Assembly (NCBI GenBank): GCA_938002605.1 | Contig: CALLAF010000002.1 | Location: forward strand, 1-45,874 | Length of the DNA stretch: 45,874 nucleotides | Source of the DNA: an uncultured Paracoccaceae bacterium | Lineage (GTDB): Bacteria > Pseudomonadota > Alphaproteobacteria > Rhodobacterales > Rhodobacteraceae | Direction of reading: 5' to 3' | In this document: one piece after another, positions 1 through 7,269 of the stretch | Position numbering within the stretch: position 1 is the first letter of the stretch | Layout of the letters: each line of letters opens with the position of its first letter | Translations under genes and position numbers: made by a program | The notes under the pieces: model-generated | Databases searched by the model: none | What the model saw: only the letters and a program-made list of their open reading frames with translations | Told to the model about the DNA's origin: nothing

Positions 1-105
1 TGGAGGAAACACTACAACACGAAACGACCCCACAGTGCTTTGGGCTATCGCCCACCGGCCCCGGAAGCAATCGTCCAGATGGACCGAAGGCCGATCATGC
101 ACTAA
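1..105 (+). CDS. IS3-family transposase OrfB, C-terminal fragment
   Basis: Only the last 34 codons before a TAA stop are present. They contain YNTKRPHSALGYRPPAPEA, the typical C-terminal end of the DDE integrase-like catalytic domain of IS3-family OrfB proteins, which cut and join DNA during transposition. The catalytic Asp-Asp-Glu residues lie upstream of the window. The gene is 5' partial because the window starts inside it, not because of visible damage. Confidence 0.85.
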   Translation, partial: WRKHYNTKRPHSALGYRPPAPEAIVQMDRRPIMH

Positions 106-139
106 CAATCAAATTGGACCACTCAAGTGGGGCTGATCA
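1..139 (+). mobile_element. Right end of an IS3-family insertion sequence (partial)
   Basis: The window opens inside an insertion sequence. It holds the last 34 codons of an IS3-type transposase followed by about 34 non-coding bases. The segment ends in GTGGGGCTGATCA, with the terminal CA expected of IS3-family ends. The sequence just after it is an unrelated gene fragment, so the boundary at about 139 marks the insertion point. The left end and the target duplication lie outside the window, so the exact boundary is uncertain by a few bases. Confidence 0.7.
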
Positions 140-283
140 CCAGAATTGGCGTATGAGCTGACCAACCTGCAAACCCTTTGCTGTTCCTGTCATGCCCGCA
201 AAACCCGCCTTGAAATTGGTCTAGGTAAACTGGACCCCGAAAAGGAAAAGTGGAAGTCGTTTCTTACCCCCGGTAGTTTTTAG
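140..283 (+). pseudogene. HNH endonuclease, C-terminal remnant cut by the IS
   Basis: The open frame from the IS boundary to TAG at 281-283 reads PELAYELTNLQTLCCSCHARKT and continues about 20 residues. The pattern N-L-x-x-L-C-x-x-C-H-x-x-K-T is the second half of an HNH nuclease domain (the final Asn and His of the motif plus the zinc-knuckle cysteines). HNH proteins of this type lie beside terminase or capsid genes in many HK97-like phages and help DNA packaging. The N-terminal part, including the first His, is missing because the IS interrupts the frame. The remnant is co-oriented with the capsid genes that start 60 bases downstream, so it probably belonged to the same element. Confidence 0.7.
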
Positions 284-343
284 AAAATCCTTTATTTTGC
301 TAGTATTGGGCATCGTAATTAAACTTAGAATGGTGCAAAATAC

Positions 344-1579
344 ATGCTTGAATCTGTTAAAATCTCCCGGCGTCAGTCGGAAATCCGCCAAGACCTTTCG
401 GCCCTTGTCGGTAAAGAAACCCCCACCGAGGACGAAACACGTTCTATTGAAAAGCTGGACATGGAATTTCGTTCCAATGAAACCCGCTACCGTGCTGCCC
501 TCACCTTAGAAAATGAGGAACGCAATGAAGCCAAAGGCGAATTGGAAACGCGTTCTGATCGCGAGTATTCTAGTCTGTTGGATAAATTCGAACTTCGCCA
601 AGTTGCCCTGCATTTGGACGAAGGCCGCTCTCTTGATGGTGCAACTGCTGAAGTTGTCCAAGAAATGCGCAACGCTGGCGGCTATCGTGGCGTCCCTGTT
701 CCGTTGGAAGCGCTAGAGCAGCGTTCAACCGTATCGACTGGCACACCTGATCCTGTGAACACACGCAACATCTTTGACCGTTTGTTTCCGGCGTCTATTG
801 CTTCACGTCTTGGAGTTCAGGCAATCAACATTCCCCAAGGCTCTGAATCGTTCCCTGTTGCTACCTCTGGCGCTGTCGCTGGCTGGGCTGCAACTGAAGG
901 CGGTGACGTTGGCAACTCTGGCACATTCGCAACCGCTGAAGCCTCTTTGTCGCCTGACAACACACTTGGCGCACATATGCGGATCACGCGTAAAGCTATG
1001 AAACAGACAGGGGCTGGCCTTGAAGCTGCTATTCGGCGCGATATGGCCGCTGCACTTGGTGCTGAACTGGACCGCGCAACACTCTTGGGTTCTGGGGCTG
1101 CTGGGCAACCTCTTGGTGTGATCACTGGTGCCGCGACCTACAACATTGCTGACACTGATATGTCTGCCGCTGATCCAACTTGGTCGCTGTTTAAGACTGA
1201 AATCATTGCGTTTATGGCTGCTAATGCAATCACTGACCCGTCTATGATTAAGCTGGCCCTTACGCCTGCTATCTGGGGCGCGATGGATGATGACGTATGG
1301 GATGCCGGGTCTGGCGTTACTGAGTGGGACCGTCTGGTTAAACACGTTGGCGCTGGCAACATCATGACTGGCAACCAACTGACTGCTGGTTCTGCCATTA
1401 TGACAACCAACGCGGGCGGTGTTGCCCCTGCTTATGTCGGTCTGTGGGGTGGTGTTGACCTTATCCGCGATGTGACCACTGATGCACAGTCTGGGGGCTT
1501 GCGCCTAACAGGTCTGATCACTGCTGACGTTACCGTAGCACGCGGCGCACAAACACGCGTCCTGTCAAACTTCGGGTGA
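344..1579 (+). CDS. Phage major capsid protein, HK97 fold
   Basis: This 411-residue protein forms the shell of an HK97-type head. The first 100 or so residues are charged and predicted coiled coil, the delta/scaffold domain that the prohead protease usually removes. From about residue 135 the sequence is typical of the family: NIFDRLFPASIASRLGV, SFPVATSGAVAGWAATEGG, AHMRITRKAMKQTGAGLEAAIRRDM and a C-terminal VARGAQTRVLSNFG. The length matches an unprocessed HK97-like capsid precursor. No strong ribosome binding site precedes the ATG at 344; the start is chosen because it is the first in frame and gives a normal N-terminal domain. The protease gene follows after 4 bases, indicating one transcription unit. 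The delta domain implies the adjacent protease acts on it. Confidence 0.9.
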   Translation: MLESVKISRRQSEIRQDLSALVGKETPTEDETRSIEKLDMEFRSNETRYRAALTLENEERNEAKGELETRSDREYSSLLDKFELRQVALHLDEGRSLDGATAEVVQEMRNAGGYRGVPVPLEALEQRSTVSTGTPDPVNTRNIFDRLFPASIASRLGVQAINIPQGSESFPVATSGAVAGWAATEGGDVGNSGTFATAEASLSPDNTLGAHMRITRKAMKQTGAGLEAAIRRDMAAALGAELDRATLLGSGAAGQPLGVITGAATYNIADTDMSAADPTWSLFKTEIIAFMAANAITDPSMIKLALTPAIWGAMDDDVWDAGSGVTEWDRLVKHVGAGNIMTGNQLTAGSAIMTTNAGGVAPAYVGLWGGVDLIRDVTTDAQSGGLRLTGLITADVTVARGAQTRVLSNFG

Positions 1580-1583
1580 TAAC

Positions 1584-2201
1584 ATGCTGACCAGTTTTTC
1601 TAACGATTCTGGTCTGGAACTGCGAGACGCTGGGGATGGTTCCCGGCGTCTTACAGGGCGTTTCCCATATGGTAAGCGTGCGGTTCTTAGCGATGGTGGG
1701 CGCAATGGTGGCCGACCCCGTAAAGAGGTGATCCAGTCTAAGGCGTTCGCGTATCGTGTAGACCGTCCCGAAGAGGACATTCACCTGTTGCTTGGTCACT
1801 CCTATGACAAGCCCCTAGCAAGCCGTGAAGCGCAAACGCTGGTGTTGACTGACACTGATGACGCGCTGACATTTGAGGCGATTATCACGCAAGAAATTCA
1901 ACAAACGACATGGGCGCAAGACTTCTTTGCCGCCTATGCTGGTGGTCAGATTAAGGGGATTAGCCCCGGCTTTCGTATCCCGCCACCACGTACCGTTAAG
2001 AATGCAGAGACGGTTGAGGATGAAGACCCAAGCGAAGGCACGGCAATCATTCGCAACATCTGGCAAGCGTTACTGTACGAGATTAGCTTCGTGACGCAAC
2101 CTGCATATAAAGAAACAGAAATTGAGGAACGCAACTGGCAGCTAACTGATGCTGGTGTTGTCGTTCCAAAGATCAATCCTTTAAACAAGTGGAGGCTTTA
2201 A
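1584..2201 (+). CDS. HK97-family prohead protease
   Basis: This 205-residue serine protease matures the phage head by trimming the capsid precursor. The catalytic His is in LLLGHSYDKPLA (His72) and the nucleophile in GISPGF (Ser127); the segment LYEISFVTQPAY near residue 170 is the usual family signature. Length is normal. It lies directly after the capsid gene and one base before the connector gene. In most HK97-like phages protease comes before capsid, so the order here is reversed. Functional residues look intact, so I see no sign of decay in this gene. Confidence 0.9.
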   Translation: MLTSFSNDSGLELRDAGDGSRRLTGRFPYGKRAVLSDGGRNGGRPRKEVIQSKAFAYRVDRPEEDIHLLLGHSYDKPLASREAQTLVLTDTDDALTFEAIITQEIQQTTWAQDFFAAYAGGQIKGISPGFRIPPPRTVKNAETVEDEDPSEGTAIIRNIWQALLYEISFVTQPAYKETEIEERNWQLTDAGVVVPKINPLNKWRL

Positions 2202-2202
2202 T

Positions 2203-2778
2203 ATGCCATTGCAATTCATGGAAGAGGCCGAACCGCTTGCCTATCCCGATGCACCGTCTGATCTGTCTGATGCTGCTGCGCTAATCGCGCCTGCAATCAT
2301 CTGGCAGCGTATTGAGGCTTATATCCGCTATCGCTGGGCAGAACGTGAAGTCACTTGGATTGTGACGGGTTCGGGCTATCGCACTGGCGCGGGTGACACA
2401 TGGCGTCCAAACCTCACACCGTTCAGCGGGCTAACACGTGAAGTCTGGGATTATGACCTAGAGGATTGGGTAGCCACGACACTGCGCCAAGGTCCGCTTG
2501 GTGAGACTTACTTAGCGCATAAGACGCAATACCGCCTTAAAGCCACTGTTGGCAGCACCGACACGCCCCCGGCATCTGTCTTGGAAGCGTACCGCCGCCT
2601 TGCGGAATACCTTGTTGATAGCGCCGCTGCACCGTCTGGGGCCAAGTCCCATTCTGTTGATATTGGGCAGATTACAGAGAGCGTTTCACTTGATCTAAAC
2701 CACATGGGCAAAGCCCTACAATTGTCTGGTGCCGCTGACCTGCTGCGCCCTTACCGTATGTCTGGGGTGAACTCATGA
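2203..2778 (+). CDS. Phage head-tail connector-like protein
   Basis: This 191-residue protein has no catalytic motif. It sits between protease and portal genes, where head-completion (gp6-like) connectors occur. Visible features are an N-terminal PLAYPDAPSDLSDAAALIAP helix start, a central WVATTLRQGPLGETYLA segment, an EAYRRLAEYLVDS helix and a C-terminal RPYRMSG, which resembles the end of gp6-type adaptors. The role, joining the portal ring to the tail, is inferred from position and weak similarity. Its stop overlaps the portal start in an ATGA, so the two are translationally coupled. It could instead be another small head protein. Confidence 0.6.
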   Translation: MPLQFMEEAEPLAYPDAPSDLSDAAALIAPAIIWQRIEAYIRYRWAEREVTWIVTGSGYRTGAGDTWRPNLTPFSGLTREVWDYDLEDWVATTLRQGPLGETYLAHKTQYRLKATVGSTDTPPASVLEAYRRLAEYLVDSAAAPSGAKSHSVDIGQITESVSLDLNHMGKALQLSGAADLLRPYRMSGVNS

Positions 2779-3833
2779 GCCTATTTAGTTTCTTTAAGCG
2801 CGACACCAACGAAACCCGTTCTGTCGGTCCGAACTATACCGCCGCGATTATGGCAGCGCGTTCGGCTTGGATCACTGGCGAAACTGGCACTGCTGAATTG
2901 ACCGCAACGGTGCAAGGCGCTGTGAGTCTGTGGGAAGGCGCTATGGGCCTAGCTGATGTTGATGGCACCGATATTTTAGACCGCCGTTCGATGACTCTGC
3001 TGGGCCGCTCACTCGCTTTACGTGGTGAATTTGTCGCGCTGATCACTGATAACGGCCTGATCCCTGCATCTGATTGGGTTATCTCAACACGTGATAGCAA
3101 ACCCCACGCCTATCAATTGACGTTGCCTGAAACTGCTGGTGGTCAAGCTGTGACTGCATTGGCTGGCGAAGTGATCCATGTTGTGATCGGTGCTGACATT
3201 GCACAGCCTTACTATGGGTCTGCACCTTTAACACGTGCAAGCCTGACAAGTGGAATGCTGGCGACATTGGAAACGGCATTGGGTGAGGCTTACGATTCCA
3301 TGCCTTTAGGTTCGCAGATTGTGCCGTTCCCTGAAGCCCCTGATGTTGACATGGATGCGCTGGCAAACGGGTTCCGTGGTAAACGTGGCCGGGTTCTATT
3401 GCGTGAAAGCACAGCGGTTATGGCAGCGGGTGGCCCTGCCCCTTCACAAGATTGGCGGGCGTCTGATGTATCGCCAGACATGCAGAAAACAATGTCACTG
3501 CAAACACTGGAAAGCGCACGTGATTCTATCAACCATGCTTACGGCGTATTGCCAGCCCTGACCAACAAAGGCACGACTGGCCCAATGGTACGGGAAGCAC
3601 AACGGCACCTAGCGCAATGGGTGCTGCAACCTATCTGTGCGCTGTTAGCTGAAGAGGCCACCAACAAGCTTGGCACACCTGTTAAGATCGACGTCATGCG
3701 ACCACTGCAAGCGTTTGATGCTGGTGGGCGTGCAAGGGCTTTGGGTGCCATCGTGCAATCACTGGCAATCGCTAAAGAAAACGGCGTTGATATTGATAAA
3801 GCTATGTCGCTGGTTGATTGGTCAGATGGCTGA
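2775..3833 (+). CDS. Phage portal protein
   Basis: This 352-residue protein is read as the portal, the dodecameric ring at the head vertex through which DNA is packaged. It starts MSLFSFFKRD like many HK97-type portals. The part after residue 235 has the usual signature (SLQTLESARDSINHAYGVLP, then a TGPMVREAQRHLAQWVLQP helix). It is shorter than the roughly 400 residues common in lambdoid portals. The start overlaps the preceding stop by 4 bases. Having portal last in the head module is unusual. A small zinc-binding protein gene overlaps its 3' end by 8 bases. Confidence 0.8.
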   Translation: MSLFSFFKRDTNETRSVGPNYTAAIMAARSAWITGETGTAELTATVQGAVSLWEGAMGLADVDGTDILDRRSMTLLGRSLALRGEFVALITDNGLIPASDWVISTRDSKPHAYQLTLPETAGGQAVTALAGEVIHVVIGADIAQPYYGSAPLTRASLTSGMLATLETALGEAYDSMPLGSQIVPFPEAPDVDMDALANGFRGKRGRVLLRESTAVMAAGGPAPSQDWRASDVSPDMQKTMSLQTLESARDSINHAYGVLPALTNKGTTGPMVREAQRHLAQWVLQPICALLAEEATNKLGTPVKIDVMRPLQAFDAGGRARALGAIVQSLAIAKENGVDIDKAMSLVDWSDG

Positions 3834-4098
3834 TCCGGGCCACATATTCTACGGGCCTATTGTGACGCGCCGTGAGGCTTTAGAAAAAGGGTTATCCCGG
3901 TATTTCACCGGGAAGCCCTGCAAATACGGTCATTATGAACAATGGCAAACCAAGACAAGCGGCTGTATGGCTTGCGCTAGATTGGCAGCACGTAAACGCA
4001 CAGGGGTTGTTGGACCACCATGCGGCACGCGTGTTATGTTTGTTGCACAGTCAGAAAGAGATAAAGCGCAATTATCCATTCCTTTTGATTATGACTGA
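3826..4098 (+). CDS. Small phage-type zinc-binding protein (CxxGH...CxxC)
   Basis: This 90-residue protein begins inside the end of the portal gene. It carries RYFTGKPCKYGH followed 13 residues later by GCMACARLAARK, so four candidate zinc ligands (Cys, His, Cys, Cys). Similar short proteins are frequent in phages, sometimes beside or fused to HNH nucleases, but a function is not established. The ATG at 3826 overlaps the portal stop and gives the complete motif. The end of the protein (SIPFDYD) is acidic and looks complete. It is the last gene of the rightward module; a hairpin follows about 90 bases downstream. Confidence 0.65.
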   Translation: MADPGHIFYGPIVTRREALEKGLSRYFTGKPCKYGHYEQWQTKTSGCMACARLAARKRTGVVGPPCGTRVMFVAQSERDKAQLSIPFDYD

Positions 4099-4189
4099 TA
4101 GCTGTGATTTGGCGGGCTTTTGTAAATTTAACCCTACCCAAGTCATAGACGGTTGAGTTTGGAGTCATGCCCTTACGCGAACCGAAACA

Positions 4190-4234
4190 AACCCCGATGC
4201 TGTCTTGATTGACCTCTTGTCCAGCGTCGGGGTT
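4190..4234. terminator. Inverted repeat between convergent genes, possible terminator
   Basis: Eight-base perfect arms (AACCCCGA and TCGGGGTT) are extended by a partly paired TGCTG/CAGCG. The loop is long. The repeat lies between the rightward phage genes and the leftward 67-residue gene, and overlaps the latter's stop codon. On the plus strand a CTCTTTTTC stretch follows within 15 bases. Confidence 0.45.
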
Positions 4235-4436
4235 ATTTGCCTCTTTTTCGCATTGATTCTTCGTTAATTAGAGCACGTTCGATAGCGTCTATTTCTTGCT
4301 GTATTGCCACAAGCTTTCGCGTATCCACTTTTAGCGATTCATCCGTTGTTAATTCCAATACACATGCGCGCCGGTCTAGAATTTTGCCAATAAGCAAGTT
4401 CTTTAAGCCCTCTACTTGAACATCATCATCTGTCAT
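4233..4436 (-). CDS. Hypothetical 67-residue helical protein
   Basis: I do not recognise this protein. It begins MTDDDVQVEGLKNLLIGK and is almost entirely helix-forming; the repeating pattern around VDTRKLVAIQQEIDAIERAL suggests a short coiled coil. There is no signal peptide or membrane segment. The ATG at 4436 is chosen because AGGTG lies 5 bases upstream; a longer frame to 4499 lacks such a site. It is transcribed leftward, towards the capsid module, in the interval between that module and tRNA-Leu. It may be part of the same integrated element. Confidence 0.5.
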   Translation of the reverse strand: MTDDDVQVEGLKNLLIGKILDRRACVLELTTDESLKVDTRKLVAIQQEIDAIERALINEESMRKRGK

Positions 4437-4591
4437 AGTTACACCTAAATAAATTGCTTCAACTATGGGTAGATTTGCACACAATTTACAGGCTAGCAAG
4501 CGACATGAATCACTTGCTTACATAGTGCTTACACGGATTTGGTGCGCCCTTGGTGGGCTTACTCTATTTGCAGCTAAGTCATTGATTTTAC

Positions 4592-4677
4592 TGGTGCCGA
4601 TGGAGAGACTCGAACTCTCACGATATTGCTATCGGGGGATTTTGAATCCCCTGCGTCTACCATTCCGCCACATCGGC
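4592..4677 (-). tRNA. tRNA-Leu (anticodon CAA)
   Basis: Read on the minus strand the gene starts GCCGATG and ends CATCGGC-A-CCA, giving a perfect 7-bp acceptor stem with encoded CCA. The anticodon arm is GGGGA-TTCAAAA-TCCCC, so the anticodon is CAA, reading UUG. The variable arm is long, as in class II tRNAs, and the T arm contains GTTCGAGTCTC. Total length is 86 bases. Its 3' end faces the phage-like module, the geometry expected when an integrase uses the tRNA 3' end as attachment site. Confidence 0.95.
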
Positions 4678-4808
4678 CAGTGCGGACCTCCTAATGCGGT
4701 GCGCGGGCGGCGTCAATCAGTGGAATGCAAATTCATGCAAATATTCCGACTGCTTGACCCCGTATGCACTTCGTGGCCTAACACGTGAAGCTTACAAAGG
4801 GTCGAAAA

Positions 4809-5387
4809 ATGTTGCGTAGCCTTTATGAATGGACGTTGTCACTGGCGCAATCGCGCTACGCGCTTTGGGCGCTGGCCTGTGTCGCGTTTGTGGAATCATC
4901 GTTTTTTCCGATTCCGCCTGATGTCTTGATGATCCCAATGATTATCGCCCGCCCGTCCCGCGCATTTTTGATTGCCGCTGTGGCGACCGTTTCTTCGGTG
5001 CTTGGTGGGATATTTGGCTATTATATTGGTTTCGCTCTGATGGAGAGCGTCGGCCAGCCAATTTTGGATTTCTATGGCAAAGGGCATTACTTTGAAGAAT
5101 TCGCGCTGAAATATAACGAATGGGGCGCGTGGGCTGTGTTGACCGCAGGCGTCACCCCCTTCCCATTCAAGGTTATCACGATCGCGTCAGGGGTTACGCA
5201 ATTGTCATTCCCTGTTTTCGTGATTTCAGCCATTGTCGCCCGCGCACTGAGGTTCTTCTTAGTCGCAGCCTTGTTGTGGAAATTCGGTGAACCCATCCGC
5301 GATTTCATCGAACGCCGTTTGGGGCTGATGTTTATTCTCTTTTGCGTGCTCTTGCTTGGCGGGTTCGCACTTGTGGGGCTGCTATGA
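4809..5387 (+). CDS. DedA/YqaA-family inner membrane protein
   Basis: This 192-residue polytopic protein resembles the small YqaA-like branch of the DedA/SNARE-associated (VTT) superfamily, thought to act in phospholipid transport and membrane homeostasis. Supporting segments are FVESSFFPIPPDVLMIPMI, then a GGIFGYYIGF helix, the amphipathic re-entrant region TAGVTPFPFKVITIASG and a final LFCVLLLGGFALVGLL helix. About four or five membrane segments are visible. The ATG at 4809 follows AAAGGG at a good distance; an in-frame ATG at 4785 is less well placed. The stop overlaps the dsbB start in an ATGA, so the two membrane proteins are co-translated. Confidence 0.8.
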   Translation: MLRSLYEWTLSLAQSRYALWALACVAFVESSFFPIPPDVLMIPMIIARPSRAFLIAAVATVSSVLGGIFGYYIGFALMESVGQPILDFYGKGHYFEEFALKYNEWGAWAVLTAGVTPFPFKVITIASGVTQLSFPVFVISAIVARALRFFLVAALLWKFGEPIRDFIERRLGLMFILFCVLLLGGFALVGLL

Positions 5388-5878
5388 CACGTAACTTGAT
5401 GGTTCTTTTTGCGGCCGGTGGGTCGGCTGCGCTGATGGCCGGCGCCTATCTATTTCAAGCGCTTGGCTATCCGCCCTGCGCCATGTGTCTTTGGCAGCGT
5501 TACCCGCATGTCATCGCAATTGTGATCGGGTTATTGGCATGGAAAATACGCGGACGGCTTTTGCCGGCCTTGGGCGCACTTTCTGCCGCCACGACCGGTT
5601 CAATCGGTTTTTTCCATATGGGTGTCGAACGCGATTGGTGGGAAGGCCCATCTAGTTGCACGGGCAGCGGTGGAGTTTTGGACGGTCTTGATGGGGCTGG
5701 GTTGCTTGCGATTGAAGGCCCCAAAGTGATCATGTGCGACCAAGTGTCTTGGGAATTTCTGACATTGTCGATGCCAACGTGGAATGGCATTTTCTCGTTT
5801 GTTTTTGTGGGGTTCTGGATCGCTGCGATTAAGCTCAATGACGTGTCGATAAAAGCAGGCTCGTCTCAGAGCGTGTGA
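5384..5878 (+). CDS. dsbB: DsbB-family disulfide bond formation protein
   Basis: DsbB reoxidises the periplasmic thiol oxidase DsbA and passes electrons to quinone. This 164-residue inner membrane protein keeps the key pieces: a first pair CAMC (Cys32, Cys35) followed by LWQRYPH, and a second periplasmic pair at Cys92 (SSCTGSGG) and Cys118 (IMCDQVSWEF). Four hydrophobic segments are visible. The start at 5384 overlaps the upstream stop by 4 bases and removes a polar N-terminal extension that a longer frame would add. The 3' end overlaps by 44 bases with the convergent Lrp-type regulator gene. Confidence 0.88.
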   Translation: MTRNLMVLFAAGGSAALMAGAYLFQALGYPPCAMCLWQRYPHVIAIVIGLLAWKIRGRLLPALGALSAATTGSIGFFHMGVERDWWEGPSSCTGSGGVLDGLDGAGLLAIEGPKVIMCDQVSWEFLTLSMPTWNGIFSFVFVGFWIAAIKLNDVSIKAGSSQSV

Positions 5879-6254
5879 TACCTTCTAATCGTCGGATCGC
5901 AAAGAGCACCTGATCGAACTCCTCGAGCGTTCCCGTACTGATTTCCGCGATCAAATCCCAAGTCCCATTGGTTGAATGCACCATCTGCACCTGCGGCATA
6001 CGCGTGAGGCTTTTCCAAATCTTTTCGGTCCCGCGCCCGGCGATTTCCACCATCATCAACCCGCGCACCGGATCAGGCCGCACATCGGATCTGGTGACAA
6101 CCGAAAACCCCACGATTTCGCCGCCCGCAACCAGGCGATCAAGCCGGGTGCGCACCGTGCTGCGCGTCACGCCAAGTTCAGCCGCAAGTTCGGATAGGGA
6201 GGCGCGCCCATTGCGGCGCAATGCCCCGATCAACCGATTGTCCATTTCGTCCAT
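5835..6254 (-). CDS. Lrp/AsnC-family transcriptional regulator
   Basis: This 139-residue protein has an N-terminal winged helix-turn-helix (LSELAAELGVTRSTVRTRLDR, about residues 18-38) and a C-terminal RAM/AsnC ligand domain (GLMMVEIAG... GTWDLIAEISTGTLEEFD). The start at 6254 gives the usual MDEMDNRLIGALRRNGR beginning; longer frames upstream lack family similarity. It is divergent from the arginase gene, with 85 bases between them, so it probably regulates arginine or ornithine breakdown in response to an amino acid, as such regulators commonly do. Palindromic and repeated elements lie in the shared promoter region. The ligand is not deducible. Confidence 0.88.
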   Translation of the reverse strand: MDEMDNRLIGALRRNGRASLSELAAELGVTRSTVRTRLDRLVAGGEIVGFSVVTRSDVRPDPVRGLMMVEIAGRGTEKIWKSLTRMPQVQMVHSTNGTWDLIAEISTGTLEEFDQVLFAIRRLEGITRSETSLLLSTRH

Positions 6255-6266
6255 GATGATTGCCCG

Positions 6267-6330
6267 ATTTGTCACAAATGCTGTCATTTTGCACAATTTG
6301 CCTGCTATTTGCACCCGCATTTTTGCGCAA
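6267..6330. promoter_or_regulatory. Divergent promoter region with candidate Lrp-type operators
   Basis: ATTTGTcACAAAT (6267-6279) is a perfect hyphenated palindrome. TTTTGCACAA (6287-6296), ATTTGCAC (6307-6314) and TTTTGCGCAA (6321-6330, containing the palindrome TTGCGCAA) are three related copies. They lie between the Lrp-type regulator and arginase, where an autoregulated Lrp-family operator is expected. Binding is inference. Confidence 0.45.
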
Positions 6331-6339
6331 TGATTTGGT

Positions 6340-7269
6340 ATGACACAAAAAAATTGCATACTAATTGGCGCCCCGGTGGACTGCGGCAAGCGCACACGTG
6401 GCTGTATCATGGGGCCTGACGCCTATCGCACCGCCGGGATATCCGAGGCGATCACCGCGCTTGGCCACTCTGTAGAGGATTTGGGCAACCTTGCCCCTGC
6501 TGCGATGGATGTGGGGCCGCCATCCAACCCGCTGGTTTATAAGCTGGCTGAAAATGTTGGCTGGACCAAAACGCTTATGGAAGCCGCACATAAGAACGCC
6601 CCGCGCGGCATGCCAATTTTCTTGGGTGGAGATCATGCGCTTGCCGCTGGGACGGTCGCAGGTATGGCTGCGCATGCCGCAGATCAAAACCGCCCGTTCT
6701 TTGTGCTTTGGCTGGATGCGCATAGCGATATTCATACGCCGGACACGACGGATAGCGGCAATCTTCATGGCACGCCGGTGGGTTATGTCACAGGGCGTGA
6801 TGGGTTTGACGCGTTCCCGCCATTGCCCGCGCCTGTTGATCCGGCCAATATCTGCATGATTGGCCTTCGCTCAGTGGATGCCGCGGAAAATGCGGTGCTG
6901 GCAGATGGCACTGTTACGCTGGTGGATATGCGGATGATCGATGAACAGGGGATCAGCGCGCCGTTGCAAACCTTCCTTGACCGGGTCGCTGCGGTGGATG
7001 GGATGCTGCATGTCTCGCTGGATGTTGATTTTCTTGATCCATCCGTCGCACCCGCCGTTGGCACAACCGTGCCCGGCGGTGCCACCGTGCGCGAAGGGCA
7101 TTTGGTGATGGAAATGCTATCTGATTCTGGGCTGGTCACATCGCTTGATCTCGTTGAGCTAAACCCATTTCTTGATGACCGCGGCCAGACCGCGAACCTA
7201 ATGGTGGACCTGACAGCGTCGCTGCTGGGGCGCCGTGTTTTTGACCGCCCAACCCGGAGCATTTCATGA
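6340..7269 (+). CDS. rocF: Arginase
   Basis: Arginase hydrolyses arginine to ornithine and urea using two manganese ions. This 309-residue protein has the normal length and all metal-binding motifs: GGDHA (His99), WLDAHSDIH (Asp126, His128, Asp130) and SLDVDFLDP (Asp228, Asp230), followed by PAVGTTVPGG. One small departure is Ala instead of Ser after GGDH. The start ATG at 6340 has a weak ribosome binding site. The stop overlaps the ornithine cyclodeaminase start in an ATGA, so both enzymes are made together for the route arginine to ornithine to proline. A divergent Lrp-family gene probably controls the pair. Confidence 0.93.
   Translation: MTQKNCILIGAPVDCGKRTRGCIMGPDAYRTAGISEAITALGHSVEDLGNLAPAAMDVGPPSNPLVYKLAENVGWTKTLMEAAHKNAPRGMPIFLGGDHALAAGTVAGMAAHAADQNRPFFVLWLDAHSDIHTPDTTDSGNLHGTPVGYVTGRDGFDAFPPLPAPVDPANICMIGLRSVDAAENAVLADGTVTLVDMRMIDEQGISAPLQTFLDRVAAVDGMLHVSLDVDFLDPSVAPAVGTTVPGGATVREGHLVMEMLSDSGLVTSLDLVELNPFLDDRGQTANLMVDLTASLLGRRVFDRPTRSIS

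Noticed and set aside
803..1378. 191-codon frame on the minus strand inside the capsid gene
   Set aside because: It lies fully within a well-supported capsid gene and its product shows no domain; composition is that of an antisense frame.
4465..4788. 107-codon open frame across tRNA-Leu
   Set aside because: It is translation of the antisense of the tRNA (MERLELSRYCYRG is a known artefact of this kind).
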